Positions 25,889 to 34,257 of a stretch of 64,000 nucleotides of DNA are shown one piece after another. The notes under the pieces were generated by a model. It saw nothing but the letters and a program-made list of their open reading frames with translations, ran no database searches and was not told the origin of the DNA. Within the stretch, counting starts at the first letter, position 1. Each line of letters opens with the position of its first letter. A program made the position numbers and the translations under genes. Source of the DNA: JBAZTO01 sp041661865 (GTDB taxonomy: Bacteria; Planctomycetota; Phycisphaerae; SM23-33). The stretch spans positions 53,505 to 117,504 of the forward strand of contig JBAZTO010000003.1 in assembly GCA_041661865.1 (NCBI GenBank), given 5' to 3'.

Positions 25889-25929
25889 TATGAGCGAAAG
25901 TTGCGATTTCGGCCGTTTATTCGCTCATA
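25889..25929. repeat. Inverted repeat at the truncated methyltransferase end
   Basis: Perfect 10-bp arms TATGAGCGAA (25889-25898) and TTCGCTCATA (25920-25929) flank 21 bases and overlap the premature stop of the second cytosine methyltransferase. This looks like a recombination or element-end site, or less likely a terminator, as no T-run follows. Confidence 0.6.
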
Positions 25930-26506
25930 ACCCGGAGGTCGTGGAGGTCTCGCCTGAAGGAGACAATTCACCGACGACAAACACTCTTTTTCTGAACTGA
26001 GGGACGCCGTAGTTCACCGCATTGAGCACCGCCGTATGGCAAACGTACTTCGCTTCAGTCATCTCTTGGACGAACGCCTGCAGGACTTCCTGCCCGTGCC
26101 GATTGCGGATGCCAGGCACGTTTTCGAACAAGAAGAATGCGGGGCGAATCCCTCTTATCAGACGAGAGAAATCAAGCGACAGGCTGTTGCGTGCATCACT
26201 TCGTCCGTCGCGCCGCTGCACCGAGAACCCCTGGCACGGCGGCCCTCCGGCCACCAGTGACACTTCCCCGGGCGCGGCTTTCGCCGCCTCCAACACGTCT
26301 TCCGTAGTCAGACCGCTCACGTCGGCCGCAAAACAGTGTGGGCCGATATTGTGATGGTAGGTCGAAACCGCGTCGGAATCGAGGTCGTAGGCCGCGGCGA
26401 TCTTGAAGCCAGCACGAATCAGTCCTAAGGACAGTCCGCCCGCGCCGCAGAAGAACTCAACCACGGTCGGCGCGGACGCTTCGGAATGTGCCGATACGCC
26501 GCTCAC
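25925..26506 (-). pseudogene. DNA cytosine-5 methyltransferase, C-terminally truncated
   Basis: The 193-residue frame has methyltransferase motif I (FFCGAGGLSLGL), motif IV (GGPPCQGFS), motif VI (ENVPG) and motif VIII (QFRKRVFVVG), but stops where the target-recognition domain and motifs IX-X should follow. The start is a GTG that overlaps the upstream methyltransferase stop (GTGA). Without a target-recognition domain it cannot read a sequence, so it is probably inactive unless complemented. The inverted repeat at 25889-25929 sits at the truncation. Confidence 0.8.
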
Positions 26507-27861
26507 AGTCGAATGGTCCCTTTCTTGATCCCGGCGATCAGCCTGGAAAAAGATGTCCCGAGAGGGGCTTCGATGTCTCGTTGCTGCTCAGGCAAATCAC
26601 GCCGGTTGACCAGAAGCTCGGCCAGTATGTGGCCGGCAAGATGGGCGGCCACTGTGGGTGCCACAGCGTTCCCAACCTGAAGGAAACGGCTGTCAAAGCT
26701 GCCCGCAAAACGGTAGGTGCGAGGGAACCCTTGGAGCAGACTGGCTTCTCTGACTGACAGGCCGCGATTCTGTTCGGGATGGACAAAGCGTCCGCTGGCC
26801 GGATTGCGCGATGATCCTGTGATGGTTACTGATGGGCGGTCCCACCAGAGCCTTCCGTAAACATCGTCAAAGCCGCTGCGTCCGTTGCGGGCCGCGAGCC
26901 GCCGTAGACAGGCGGGACCGACGTTCTCCGGCCTACGTCCTCCGTCCCTCGGCACGGCAGAGATTGTGGCTACAGTTGACGCCCTGTGCCGGGCGGTCAC
27001 ATGCTCCATATCGCCTGGATAGGCATCTCCGGGCACAAGCGGCGGCAGATCGCCGAGCGCCTGCCTGACGGTGCGGTGTCGTTTTCTGTCGCAAATGATG
27101 GGCTCGGGCATGGCGAACGGCTTTCTCATCGCCAGCGTGACTGCGCGGAATCGTTCCTGAGGCAGGCCGAAGTCCGCAAAATTGTATATCCGCGTTCGCA
27201 CGATGTACCCGGCCTGCCGCATGATGTCACGGGCGCGGACATAGAACGGCCAGCTTCTCTCCGTCAGAAGCTCCGGCACGTTCTCCATCAGAATCACATC
27301 AGCATCCAACCGCGTCCCAATTCTGGCGAAATCCGGGTAGAGATTATTCAGTTCATCGCATCCGTCGATCGTCTTCTTGTGCGACGTAAACCCCTGACAT
27401 GGTGGACCGCCTGCCACGATTGTCAGGTTCCCAGAACGCCGGTCCAAGCCCTCACAGAACCTGGTCCATGTCGCCTTGCTCGTGACGATCTCGTGAGCGT
27501 CTTCCCGTAATGGCCGGATGCCCAAGTTCGCAGCATAGGTTTCATTCGCATCTTCGTTCAGGTCCATCGCTCCGGCCAGACGGTACAACGGAAGAAGTGT
27601 ATTGAACAGCCGGAAGCCAGCCGAGATGCCGCCGCAGCCGCAGAAGACATCGACCACATCGATCCGAGCCGACTCTGGATTCACCGCAGGCGCCGCCGCG
27701 GCGGGCTCGCCCATCGCCAACAACCGGCCGGCACGCTCTGCGGCCGCGGCCAAGTCGGCCGCGGCCATCGCACTTGCCGAGATCCCCAAATGCTTTGCTT
27801 GTCCGTTCATCGATGATACGGCGTTTCTGACGTTCTTGACCAGCATCGTCCGATTCAGCAT
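26503..27861 (-). CDS. dcm: DNA cytosine-5 methyltransferase, full length
   Basis: The 452-residue protein has all expected motifs: I (VDVFCGCGGISAGF), IV (AGGPPCQGF), VI (LMENVPEL), VIII (LPQERFRA) and X (QVGNAVAPTVAAHLAGH), so it is probably active. An N-terminal extension of about 80 residues (rich in Ala and Met) precedes the core. It lies in one operon with vsr upstream and a truncated paralogue downstream. This is the layout of a restriction-modification or a vsr-dcm repair unit; no restriction endonuclease gene is present. Confidence 0.92.
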   Translation of the reverse strand: MLNRTMLVKNVRNAVSSMNGQAKHLGISASAMAAADLAAAAERAGRLLAMGEPAAAAPAVNPESARIDVVDVFCGCGGISAGFRLFNTLLPLYRLAGAMDLNEDANETYAANLGIRPLREDAHEIVTSKATWTRFCEGLDRRSGNLTIVAGGPPCQGFTSHKKTIDGCDELNNLYPDFARIGTRLDADVILMENVPELLTERSWPFYVRARDIMRQAGYIVRTRIYNFADFGLPQERFRAVTLAMRKPFAMPEPIICDRKRHRTVRQALGDLPPLVPGDAYPGDMEHVTARHRASTVATISAVPRDGGRRPENVGPACLRRLAARNGRSGFDDVYGRLWWDRPSVTITGSSRNPASGRFVHPEQNRGLSVREASLLQGFPRTYRFAGSFDSRFLQVGNAVAPTVAAHLAGHILAELLVNRRDLPEQQRDIEAPLGTSFSRLIAGIKKGTIRL

Positions 27862-28277
27862 GGGCGCGCCTTTCGTATGAACCTCTCAAGCTTCTGCCTT
27901 AAAGCCGGGGTGTCCTTAATTCTGCACTCCCACAGCGTTATCGTTCGCCAGCCATCCGCTCGCAGACGCCGAACATTCTGATGGTCCCGCACAACGTTCC
28001 GATCAAGCTTCCTGTTCCAGAATCGAGCGTTCGATCTTGGGCGAGCCGCGCGGGAACAGCCTGCATGCTGGTGCCAGAAGCAACCGTTCACAAATATGAC
28101 CGCTTTCCATCTGGGCAGAACTATGTCAGGCTTCCCAGGTAGGTCGTCCCTGTAAAGCCTGAACCGAAAGCCCAAGTCGTGCAGCATCTTACGCACCGTT
28201 ATCTCCGGCTCGGTGTTCTTGCCTTTCACCAGCCGCATGATCCTAGACCGTTCTGCCTGAGTGAATCTGTCCAACAT
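27855..28277 (-). CDS. vsr: Very-short-patch repair endonuclease
   Basis: The 140-residue protein matches Vsr by FTQAERSRIMRLVKGKNTEPE, LPGKPDIVLPRWKAVIFVNGCFWHQH and GWRTITLWEC. It should nick DNA at T:G mismatches created by deamination of 5-methylcytosine. Start ATG at 28277, preceded by GAAAGGG. It overlaps the methyltransferase gene by 7 bases and probably belongs to the same transcript. Confidence 0.92.
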   Translation of the reverse strand: MLDRFTQAERSRIMRLVKGKNTEPEITVRKMLHDLGFRFRLYRDDLPGKPDIVLPRWKAVIFVNGCFWHQHAGCSRAARPRSNARFWNRKLDRNVVRDHQNVRRLRADGWRTITLWECRIKDTPALRQKLERFIRKARPC

Positions 28278-28322
28278 CACCCTTTCGGCGCGAACAGGGG
28301 CGCTTTAGTCGATAGGCAGCCA

Positions 28323-28526
28323 TCATGAGGCTGCCGGCCGGGCCTGCCTGAGCTTCCGCTGCTTGTAGGCCAAGACAAGCTGGACGTGAACCGCAGTCCA
28401 ATCCCGCTGGCCCGTCCAGTCCTGCTTGGCTTCCTTCAACTCGGGAACGGGCCGGCCATCGCGAAGCCATCTGCGGAGCGTGGACTCCGAGATGCCTGCT
28501 TCCGACAGAAAATCCTTGGTCTTCAT
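28323..28526 (-). CDS. Small HTH protein, MerR/excisionase type
   Basis: The ATG at 28526 (MKTKDFLSEAGISESTLRRWL) gives a 67-residue protein with an N-terminal HTH similar to other small DNA-binding domains, and a basic C-terminus. GGAAAGC precedes the start. It may regulate the vsr-dcm operon just downstream on the same strand. Confidence 0.6.
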   Translation of the reverse strand: MKTKDFLSEAGISESTLRRWLRDGRPVPELKEAKQDWTGQRDWTAVHVQLVLAYKQRKLRQARPAAS

Positions 28527-28919
28527 GGAATCAGCTTTCCTGGGGCCTATTACACCTTCTGTCCGTGTTACACGTGTCACACCTACCCACAATGCTACCG
28601 AACCATGCTGCACTTTCAACTGAATTGCGGCCTCGTTGGACTGGAAAAGAGCGCCAAGGACCGCAGAACCCTAACATAGACCGAACGTCCTGTCAAGAAT
28701 TATCGTCTTGTTCTGGAAAAATCTTTCTGCAAAGCCACCCGATGGTTCGGAAACCATGTAGGCTCATCGTGGTGGCTGTGCCGAGACTTGTGGAACGGCT
28801 GCCGTGCTGTCTGTGATTGCAGGGGAAGTCCCGCTGCCGGACAGGCGCGCCGCCGCGGCCGGCGTAGCCGGTCGCATCAGTCCGATCAACCGCCGGGTTC
28901 CTGGCCCGGGGGTCACAGG
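28527..28919. other. Intergenic region between HTH gene and transposase
   Basis: No gene is seen. The region contains no clear promoter motif and no inverted repeat matching the neighbouring IS end, so the left end of that IS appears lost. Confidence 0.4.
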
Positions 28920-30005
28920 CTAGCTCGCTTTACGGTAGTAGTGACTGAGTAGCCCGCCGAGCCATCGCTGGCATCGAATCGATGCCGCTTCCACCTCATC
29001 GCCCATCTGCGGTGGACTCTCGCCGGCACCGGGCGGCTTATTGCCCAGGCCCTGGTGCGGTCGGAACCTGTTGTGGTAGAGGGCATAGGTCTGGACGATG
29101 TGGTCAAGTTGCCCTAGCCCAAAGCAGAGGAACAGGTTCAGGCACTCGCGTTTCAAGCTCCCGATCCACGATTCCGCGAAACAATTCGCGACGGGTGCTT
29201 GGAACGGCGTCAGCACCACGCCGCCCTTCTCGCGATGGAAATGCTCGTCGAAGGCCTGGCTGTACTTGGCATCGCGGTCGTGTATCAGGAACCGCAGGTT
29301 GATCCCTTCCTCCTCGGCCCACATATCGACGTTCCGGGCCTGCTGCCGCATCCATTCGTCGGTGGGATTCAGCGTCGCCGGCGACAGGAAGACTTTCCGG
29401 CTTTCCAGATGGACGAACGCCAGGACGTAGGCGACGCGCTTGCCCAGCGGCGTCCAGAGCGTCTTGCAGAAGAAGTCGCAGGCCACCATCACGTTCATGT
29501 GCATGGCGATGAACTTCCGCCAGGGAGTCAGAACGCCCTTGGGCGCACGGCGGTCGGGGTCCGGCAGGATCTTCTCGTCAGTCAGCACCCGGCGAATCGA
29601 ACTGCGGCTGGGCACCAGAGCCAGCTTACGGAGTTCTCCCAGGATGCGCCGCACGCCCCAGCCGACGTTCTCCCTGGCCAGGCGGATAATCAGTTCTCGC
29701 AGCGACCGGCTCAGCCGCGGCCGGCCGACCTTGCCTGGCTCCCGGCCCCCCCGCTCGTCCCGCAGCCAGCGGCGATAGGTCTTGATGTTGACGATGGCCA
29801 GGGTATGCTCGACCGCATGGTCCACCTCCAGCCCAACCTTAAGCAACCGCTGCCGCTCCGCAGGCGCCAGGATCACCCGGTTGCCCGGCAGGCGCGACTG
29901 GAGCATCTCGATCTGGACCTTCAGGAAGCGGATATGCGCGTCACGCCGTGCCGACCACGCCTCCTGCAAGACCATCAACATCGTCATCCACCAGTTCCGA
30001 CGCAT
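28920..30005 (-). CDS. Integrase-core transposase, copy 1 of IS family
   Basis: The 361-residue protein starts at the ATG at 30005 (MRRNWWMTMLMVLQEAWS). It has an N-terminal HTH (GWGVRRILGELRKL), an rve core with MVACDFFCKTLW, LIHDRDAKYS and NCFAESWIGSLKRE, and tail IRCQRWLGGLLSHYYRKAS. It is close to the copy at 32646. The right inverted repeat AACATTTTGGACCACC is found near 30056-30071, but no left repeat is seen, so this copy is probably stranded. Confidence 0.88.
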   Translation of the reverse strand: MRRNWWMTMLMVLQEAWSARRDAHIRFLKVQIEMLQSRLPGNRVILAPAERQRLLKVGLEVDHAVEHTLAIVNIKTYRRWLRDERGGREPGKVGRPRLSRSLRELIIRLARENVGWGVRRILGELRKLALVPSRSSIRRVLTDEKILPDPDRRAPKGVLTPWRKFIAMHMNVMVACDFFCKTLWTPLGKRVAYVLAFVHLESRKVFLSPATLNPTDEWMRQQARNVDMWAEEEGINLRFLIHDRDAKYSQAFDEHFHREKGGVVLTPFQAPVANCFAESWIGSLKRECLNLFLCFGLGQLDHIVQTYALYHNRFRPHQGLGNKPPGAGESPPQMGDEVEAASIRCQRWLGGLLSHYYRKAS

Positions 30006-30071
30006 GGGTTCCACCTCGCAAACACTGGCCATAAGTGCAGTACTATCAGCGGCCCAACATTTTGGACCACC

Positions 30072-30296
30072 GCCGGCAGAATGCAAGGGCGTACTTCCCC
30101 CCGGATCGTGGCTCGTCGGGTCGAAAGCCCGAAGGTCGTCGAGCTGGTGGGTGCTTTTCTAACTCCCCTTGGGGCTGTGGCTTAGGCTGCTTCCCCGAAT
30201 CTCGCCCAAAAGGCTTCCCTCAAGTGAAGCGGTAGCGAGATGGCCCCCGCTAGTGAACCGAACGGGTCGAAAACAACCGACCCGCCGGTTATGACG
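30072..30296. other. Intergenic sequence
   Basis: No gene recognised. A GGGTCG/CGACCC hairpin lies just before the terminator at 30297, suggesting the 3' end of a former transcript. Confidence 0.35.
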
Positions 30297-30332
30297 AAAC
30301 GCCAAGGAAGAGACTCCTTGGCGTTTCGTTTT
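30297..30332 (+). terminator. Rho-independent terminator
   Basis: A perfect 12-bp stem AAACGCCAAGGA / TCCTTGGCGTTT with a 6-base loop is followed by CGTTTTT on the plus strand. No intact plus-strand gene precedes it, so it may belong to a disrupted transcript. Confidence 0.65.
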
Positions 30333-30662
30333 TACGCGAGTTATCGCAATAACTTGCGCCTGCACGCCTCCTGCCACTGTCTCTGATTTTCCCAGCGAGA
30401 GGCCTCCGGCTGCGCCATCGCAATGCCTTCCGCCCCCCGAAAAGTGAAACTCTCAGAGTCTCTCGCCGACCATGGTTCCGGGGGTTATGAGGGGGTTGTC
30501 TCCGTCTGGACGCGGACCGAACCTGCTGGTTCGGCTCGAACGGGGAGACCTCTCTGAAAAACTCTCCACGTCTCGCAATCGCTACTTGGAGACTTCTGCC
30601 GTCGATGGGACCGGAAGTCCGCGATTCAGGCCGCCGTGGGCTGAACGGAATAGGTTCAGATA

Positions 30663-30734
30663 GTGAAAGTAAAAGTTTCACCGAGGAATATTCAGGTTGC
30701 GGGCCGTCAGAAAACCGTATACACTTTTCTGACG
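30663..30734 (+). promoter_or_regulatory. Two inverted repeats before the second AbiE-like pair
   Basis: GTGAAA/TTTCAC arms lie at 30663-30681, and a longer pair CGTCAGAAAA (30705-30714) / TTTTCTGACG (30725-30734) encloses a TATACA-like -10. The ribosome-binding region starts right after. Positions suit autorepression by the antitoxin encoded next. Confidence 0.6.
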
Positions 30735-30745
30735 AGGTGATGAGC

Positions 30746-31378
30746 ATGGACACCGTGCAACAGACCATCCTTGGACGCATCCGTTCGGCCGGGCGCGGAG
30801 AGGTCTTCACGCCAAAGGACTTCCTTGACGCGGGCACGCGGTATGCGACCGACCAGGCCCTCTCCCGGCTGGTGCGATCTGGCGACCTCCAACGCTTGGG
30901 CCGCGGCCTTTACTACTACCCGCGGGTCAACCCTCGCCTTGGAATTCCGCTCACGCCAGACGTAAACCAGATCGCACAGGCCATCGGACGCCGAACCGGC
31001 AGCCGCATGGTGCCATCGGGCGCGGTCGCCGCCAATCTTTTCGGGCTTTCCACGCAGGTGCCCGCCAAGTTCGTATACCTGAGCGATGGACGATCCCGCC
31101 GCCTTCGCGTCGGCAAGATCGAGATCCAAATCAAGCACGTCACGCCCAAGGAATTGCCCCCGGGCAGCCAGACGAGCGCCATGGTCTTCCAGGCCCTGCG
31201 ATACCTGGGCAAAGACATGGTGGACGCCCAGGTCATCGCGAGAATGAAGGCGACGCTTCGAGCCGAGCAAAAACGCGAGTTGGCGCAGGATGCCCGTTAC
31301 ACCACCGACTGGATCGCGAACGCCGTTCGCCAGATCGCCAGCCGCAACAAGAAAGGGCTGGAGGTCGCACATGGATGA
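30746..31378 (+). CDS. AbiEi-like antitoxin (DUF6088-type)
   Basis: The 210-residue protein has an N-terminal winged helix (GEVFTPKDFLDAGTRYATDQALSRLVRSGDLQRLGRGLYYYP), then RMVPSGAVAANLFGLSTQ and VVYLSDGRSR-like strands that recur in AbiEi/DUF6088 antitoxins. The ATG at 30746 is 8 bases after GAGG; an in-frame ATG at 30740 is a near alternative. It overlaps the start of the NTase gene by 8 bases, a typical antitoxin-toxin layout. Confidence 0.78.
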   Translation: MDTVQQTILGRIRSAGRGEVFTPKDFLDAGTRYATDQALSRLVRSGDLQRLGRGLYYYPRVNPRLGIPLTPDVNQIAQAIGRRTGSRMVPSGAVAANLFGLSTQVPAKFVYLSDGRSRRLRVGKIEIQIKHVTPKELPPGSQTSAMVFQALRYLGKDMVDAQVIARMKATLRAEQKRELAQDARYTTDWIANAVRQIASRNKKGLEVAHG

Positions 31379-32408
31379 ATTCGCACAACGATCCGCCGGT
31401 GATCGGGCCGACCTGTTCCGTGCCGTGGCCACGCAACGCGGCCTGAATGCCGACATCGTCGAGAAGGATTTCTGGGTCTGCTGGACCCTCAAACGGCTGT
31501 TCTCGCTGGACGCCTCGCCAGCTGGTTTGATCTTCAAAGGCGGCACGTGCTTATCCAAGGTGTTCAAGGTGATCGAGCGGTTTTCCGAGGACATCGATCT
31601 TTCCTTCAACCGCGCAGACCTGGGATTCCGGGGCGCTTCCGACCCGGCAGCGGCCATCTCGGGCAAGAAACGCCAGAAGGGCCTGGACTCATTGACGGAG
31701 ACCTGCCGCGAGGCCATCCATGACGTCCTCCTGCCGCGCCTCAAAGCCGCCTTTGGAGCTGCGCTCGCCAAGGCTGGCGGGCAGGCGTGGACGTTGGAGA
31801 TCGCTGACGACGACCCCGACCAGCAGACGCTGGTGTTCCGGTATCCAACTGGCATTGCGCCCGCCAGCGCCGCGGTGCCGGCGTACATCCGGCCCATGGT
31901 TCGCATGGAGCTCGGGGCTCGCTCCGACCACTGGCCAGCCGTCGAAGGGACTGTGACTCCCTACGCGGCAGAAGACTTCCCCCGCGTCTTCTCGGCCCCG
32001 GCGTGCTCGGTACACGTTCTCGCGGCCGAACGCACCTTCTGGGAAAAGGCGACGATCCTACACGCCTGGCACCATGCCCCGGCGGACAAGGTGTTGCGCG
32101 ACCGGCAATCGCGGCACTATTACGACCTGGTCCGCATGTACGAGCATGGCATCGGCCGCGAGGCGATGAAGAACACGGACCTGCTTCTGAAGGTTGCCGA
32201 GCACAAGAGCATCTTCTTTGCATCGGCGGCGGCGAAGTACGCCGAGGCCCGGCCCGGCACGTTGCGGCTGGTTCCGCCTGATTCCCGGCTTGGCGAGTTG
32301 CGGCGGGATTACCAGAGCATGCAGGAAATGATCTTCGGCCAAGCCCCCACATTCGAGCATCTTATGACCGTCCTCGGCGAGATCGAATCCTCAGTCAACG
32401 CGATGTAG
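31371..32408 (+). CDS. AbiEii-family nucleotidyltransferase toxin
   Basis: This 345-residue protein carries FKGGTCLSKVFKVIERFSEDIDLSF, the AbiEii NTase signature with metal-binding Asp residues, near residues 60-85. The region HAPADKVLRDRQSRHYYDLVRM holds the downstream Lys/Arg-rich motif. It follows the AbiEi-like gene with overlap, forming a type IV toxin-antitoxin module. This is the third NTase toxin gene in the window. Confidence 0.88.
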   Translation: MDEFAQRSAGDRADLFRAVATQRGLNADIVEKDFWVCWTLKRLFSLDASPAGLIFKGGTCLSKVFKVIERFSEDIDLSFNRADLGFRGASDPAAAISGKKRQKGLDSLTETCREAIHDVLLPRLKAAFGAALAKAGGQAWTLEIADDDPDQQTLVFRYPTGIAPASAAVPAYIRPMVRMELGARSDHWPAVEGTVTPYAAEDFPRVFSAPACSVHVLAAERTFWEKATILHAWHHAPADKVLRDRQSRHYYDLVRMYEHGIGREAMKNTDLLLKVAEHKSIFFASAAAKYAEARPGTLRLVPPDSRLGELRRDYQSMQEMIFGQAPTFEHLMTVLGEIESSVNAM

Positions 32409-32416
32409 GCTGGGCC

Positions 32417-32604
32417 ATGAAGACCTTGCATACTACGTTTGAGCACTGCGTCCATGAATGGCTGCTGGACCGCCTGCACAACCAGTGGCGGGCGTTGGGC
32501 GTTCCGTTCAGCGTCGAGCAACCGCTGCGCGCCAAGGAGGCCATCGACCCCGAGGCGCTGTTCTGGTGCTCGCTGGAGTTCTTCTGGAGTGGTCCACAGA
32601 CAGG
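32417..32604 (+). pseudogene. 5' fragment of an unknown gene cut by the IS at 32605
   Basis: The frame begins MKTLHTTFEHCVHEWLLDRL at 32417, 9 bases after the AbiEii stop, and reads protein-like through FWCSLEFFWSGP to the exact left inverted repeat of the insertion sequence. After the insertion no clearly homologous continuation is seen, so the 3' part is lost or unrecognisable. It may have been a third component of the toxin-antitoxin operon. Confidence 0.55.
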
Positions 32605-33796
32605 GGTGGTCCAAAATGTCGTTCTTTCCTTGGGTTTCACGAGCATCACGCTGCTCGGCGATAGTAGTGATTCAGCAGCCCGCCGAGCCATCGCTGACAT
32701 CGGATCGACTCTCCCTCGACTTCCGTGACTTCCGGCGATGGATCTTCACCCGTGCCCACCGGCCTGTTGCCCAATGCCTGGTGCGGCCGGAACCTGTTGT
32801 GATAGAGCACGTAGGTCTGGACGATGTGGTCCAACTGCCCGAGGCCGAAGCACAGGAACAGGTTCAGGCACTCGCGTTTCAGGCTGCCAATCCACGACCC
32901 GGCGAAACAATTGGCTATAGGCGCCGCGATGGGCGTCAGTACCACGCCGCCCTTGTCACGATGGAAGTGCTCGTCAAAGGCGGCGCTGAACTTAGCGTCG
33001 TGGTCGTGGATCAGGAACCGGATGTGGATGCCTTCCTCCTGGGCCCACATGCTCACGTTCCGCGCCTGCTGCCGCATCCACTCGTCCGTGGGGTTCAGCG
33101 TGCTGGGGGACGTGAAGACCTTCCGGCTGCCGAGGTGGACGAACGTCAGCACGTAGGCCATCTGCTTGCCCAAGGGTGTCCAGACGGTCTTGCAGAAGAA
33201 GTCACAGGCCACCATGACGTTCATGTGGACCGCGATGAACTTCCGCCAGGGCGTCTGTACTCCCTTGGGCGCATGACGGTCCGGGTCGGGCAGGATCTTC
33301 TCGTCGACCAACACCCGGCGCACCGAGCTGCGGCTGGGCCGCAGGGCCAGCTTCTTCAGTTCGCCCACGATCCGGCGGACGCCCCAGCCGATGTTCTCCC
33401 GCGCCAGCCGCAGGATCAGCTCGCGTACCGACTTGGTCAGCCGCGGCCGGCCGACCTTCCTCGGTTCCCGGCCGCCACTTTCCTCGCGCTGCCACCGGCG
33501 ATAGGTCTTGATGCTGACGATCTCCAGGGTATCCTCTACCTTATGCTGGACCTCCACACCCATCTTCATCAGCCGTCGGCGTTCGACCGGGTCGAGGATG
33601 ATCCGGTTGCCGGGCAGGCGTGCCTGGAGCATCTCCACCTGGAGCTTCAGGAACCGGATGTGCGTATCGCGCCTCGTCGACCACGCCTCCTGCAACAACA
33701 CCAGCAGCGCTATCAGCCATTTTGGGAGCATCGATCAGCCCTCTTTCCGCCGAACGTAAGTCCAGCAATGACAACGTCCCGACATTTTGGACCACC
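32605..33796 (-). mobile_element. Complete insertion sequence, 1192 bp
   Basis: Terminal inverted repeats GGTGGTCCAAAATGTCG (32605-32621) and the exact complement (33780-33796) bracket one transposase gene on the minus strand. Immediate target duplication is not evident. Both IS copies share sequence just outside the right repeat (GCCRGC...GAATGCAA), so the element may extend slightly further or favour a specific target. Confidence 0.85.
32646..33731 (-). CDS. Integrase-core transposase, copy 2 of IS family
   Basis: The 361-residue protein starts MLPKWLIALLVLLQEAWS at 33731. It has the same layout as the copy at 28920: HTH, rve core (MVACDFFCKTVW, IHDHDAKFS, NCFAGSWIGSLKRE) and tail IRCQRWLGGLLNHYYRRAA. 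Note HDHD here where copy 1 has HDRD, and FAGSW where copy 1 has FAESW; if that Glu is the third catalytic acid, this copy has lost it. Confidence 0.9.
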   Translation of the reverse strand: MLPKWLIALLVLLQEAWSTRRDTHIRFLKLQVEMLQARLPGNRIILDPVERRRLMKMGVEVQHKVEDTLEIVSIKTYRRWQREESGGREPRKVGRPRLTKSVRELILRLARENIGWGVRRIVGELKKLALRPSRSSVRRVLVDEKILPDPDRHAPKGVQTPWRKFIAVHMNVMVACDFFCKTVWTPLGKQMAYVLTFVHLGSRKVFTSPSTLNPTDEWMRQQARNVSMWAQEEGIHIRFLIHDHDAKFSAAFDEHFHRDKGGVVLTPIAAPIANCFAGSWIGSLKRECLNLFLCFGLGQLDHIVQTYVLYHNRFRPHQALGNRPVGTGEDPSPEVTEVEGESIRCQRWLGGLLNHYYRRAA

Positions 33797-34257
33797 GCCA
33801 GCGGGAATGCAATGCCACGCCCCGTTGCCGTGTCGCGCCTTCATAACCCACAAACCGTCCCGGACACTTCCGCAAGTCGGGTTATGAGGTAGAGACACTC
33901 CGCGACTTCCGCCGTGTCTATGTCTCATGCTCGGGGTGCGGTTTCAGGTGGCGGTGGACCCCTCTACTGCCGCGCGACCACCACAAATCCATCCGCCCAC
34001 ACCCCTCTACCCTCTACATACGCCCTCAGCACCCAGTGTGAAATATGCGGGTTAGTGCCATTGGGCGAGACGCCCGTGCTACGATGTTTTGTTAGAGCCC
34101 CTTATTACGAACATTCGATGCCGACGGAACAAACAGCCGATAAAGTTTATCTCCCGGCGGCGGGGTGTTCCAAGTCTTTCCCCACCGGGGGGCCAATCGG
34201 GCGGAGTACCCGGCCGAGGCGCGACGTCCTTGCAGGATCTTTCGATCGAGTGTCGCC
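33797..34257. other. Intergenic region after the IS
   Basis: No gene recognised. A copy of the GGGCG-AGA-CGCCCGTGCTAC repeat lies near 34067-34082, matching a copy at about 38994-39012. Confidence 0.45.

Noticed and set aside
25311..28881. 14-bp sequence shared near 25311 and 28868
   Set aside because: A match this short is expected by chance in a 64-kb window, and it lies at different positions relative to the transposases.
30190..30300. Possible tRNA or small RNA before the terminator
   Set aside because: No cloverleaf, TpsiC-loop consensus or other RNA signature could be found.
32439..33887. Plus-strand frame across the IS
   Set aside because: Antisense of the transposase; the real coding strand carries an rve core.
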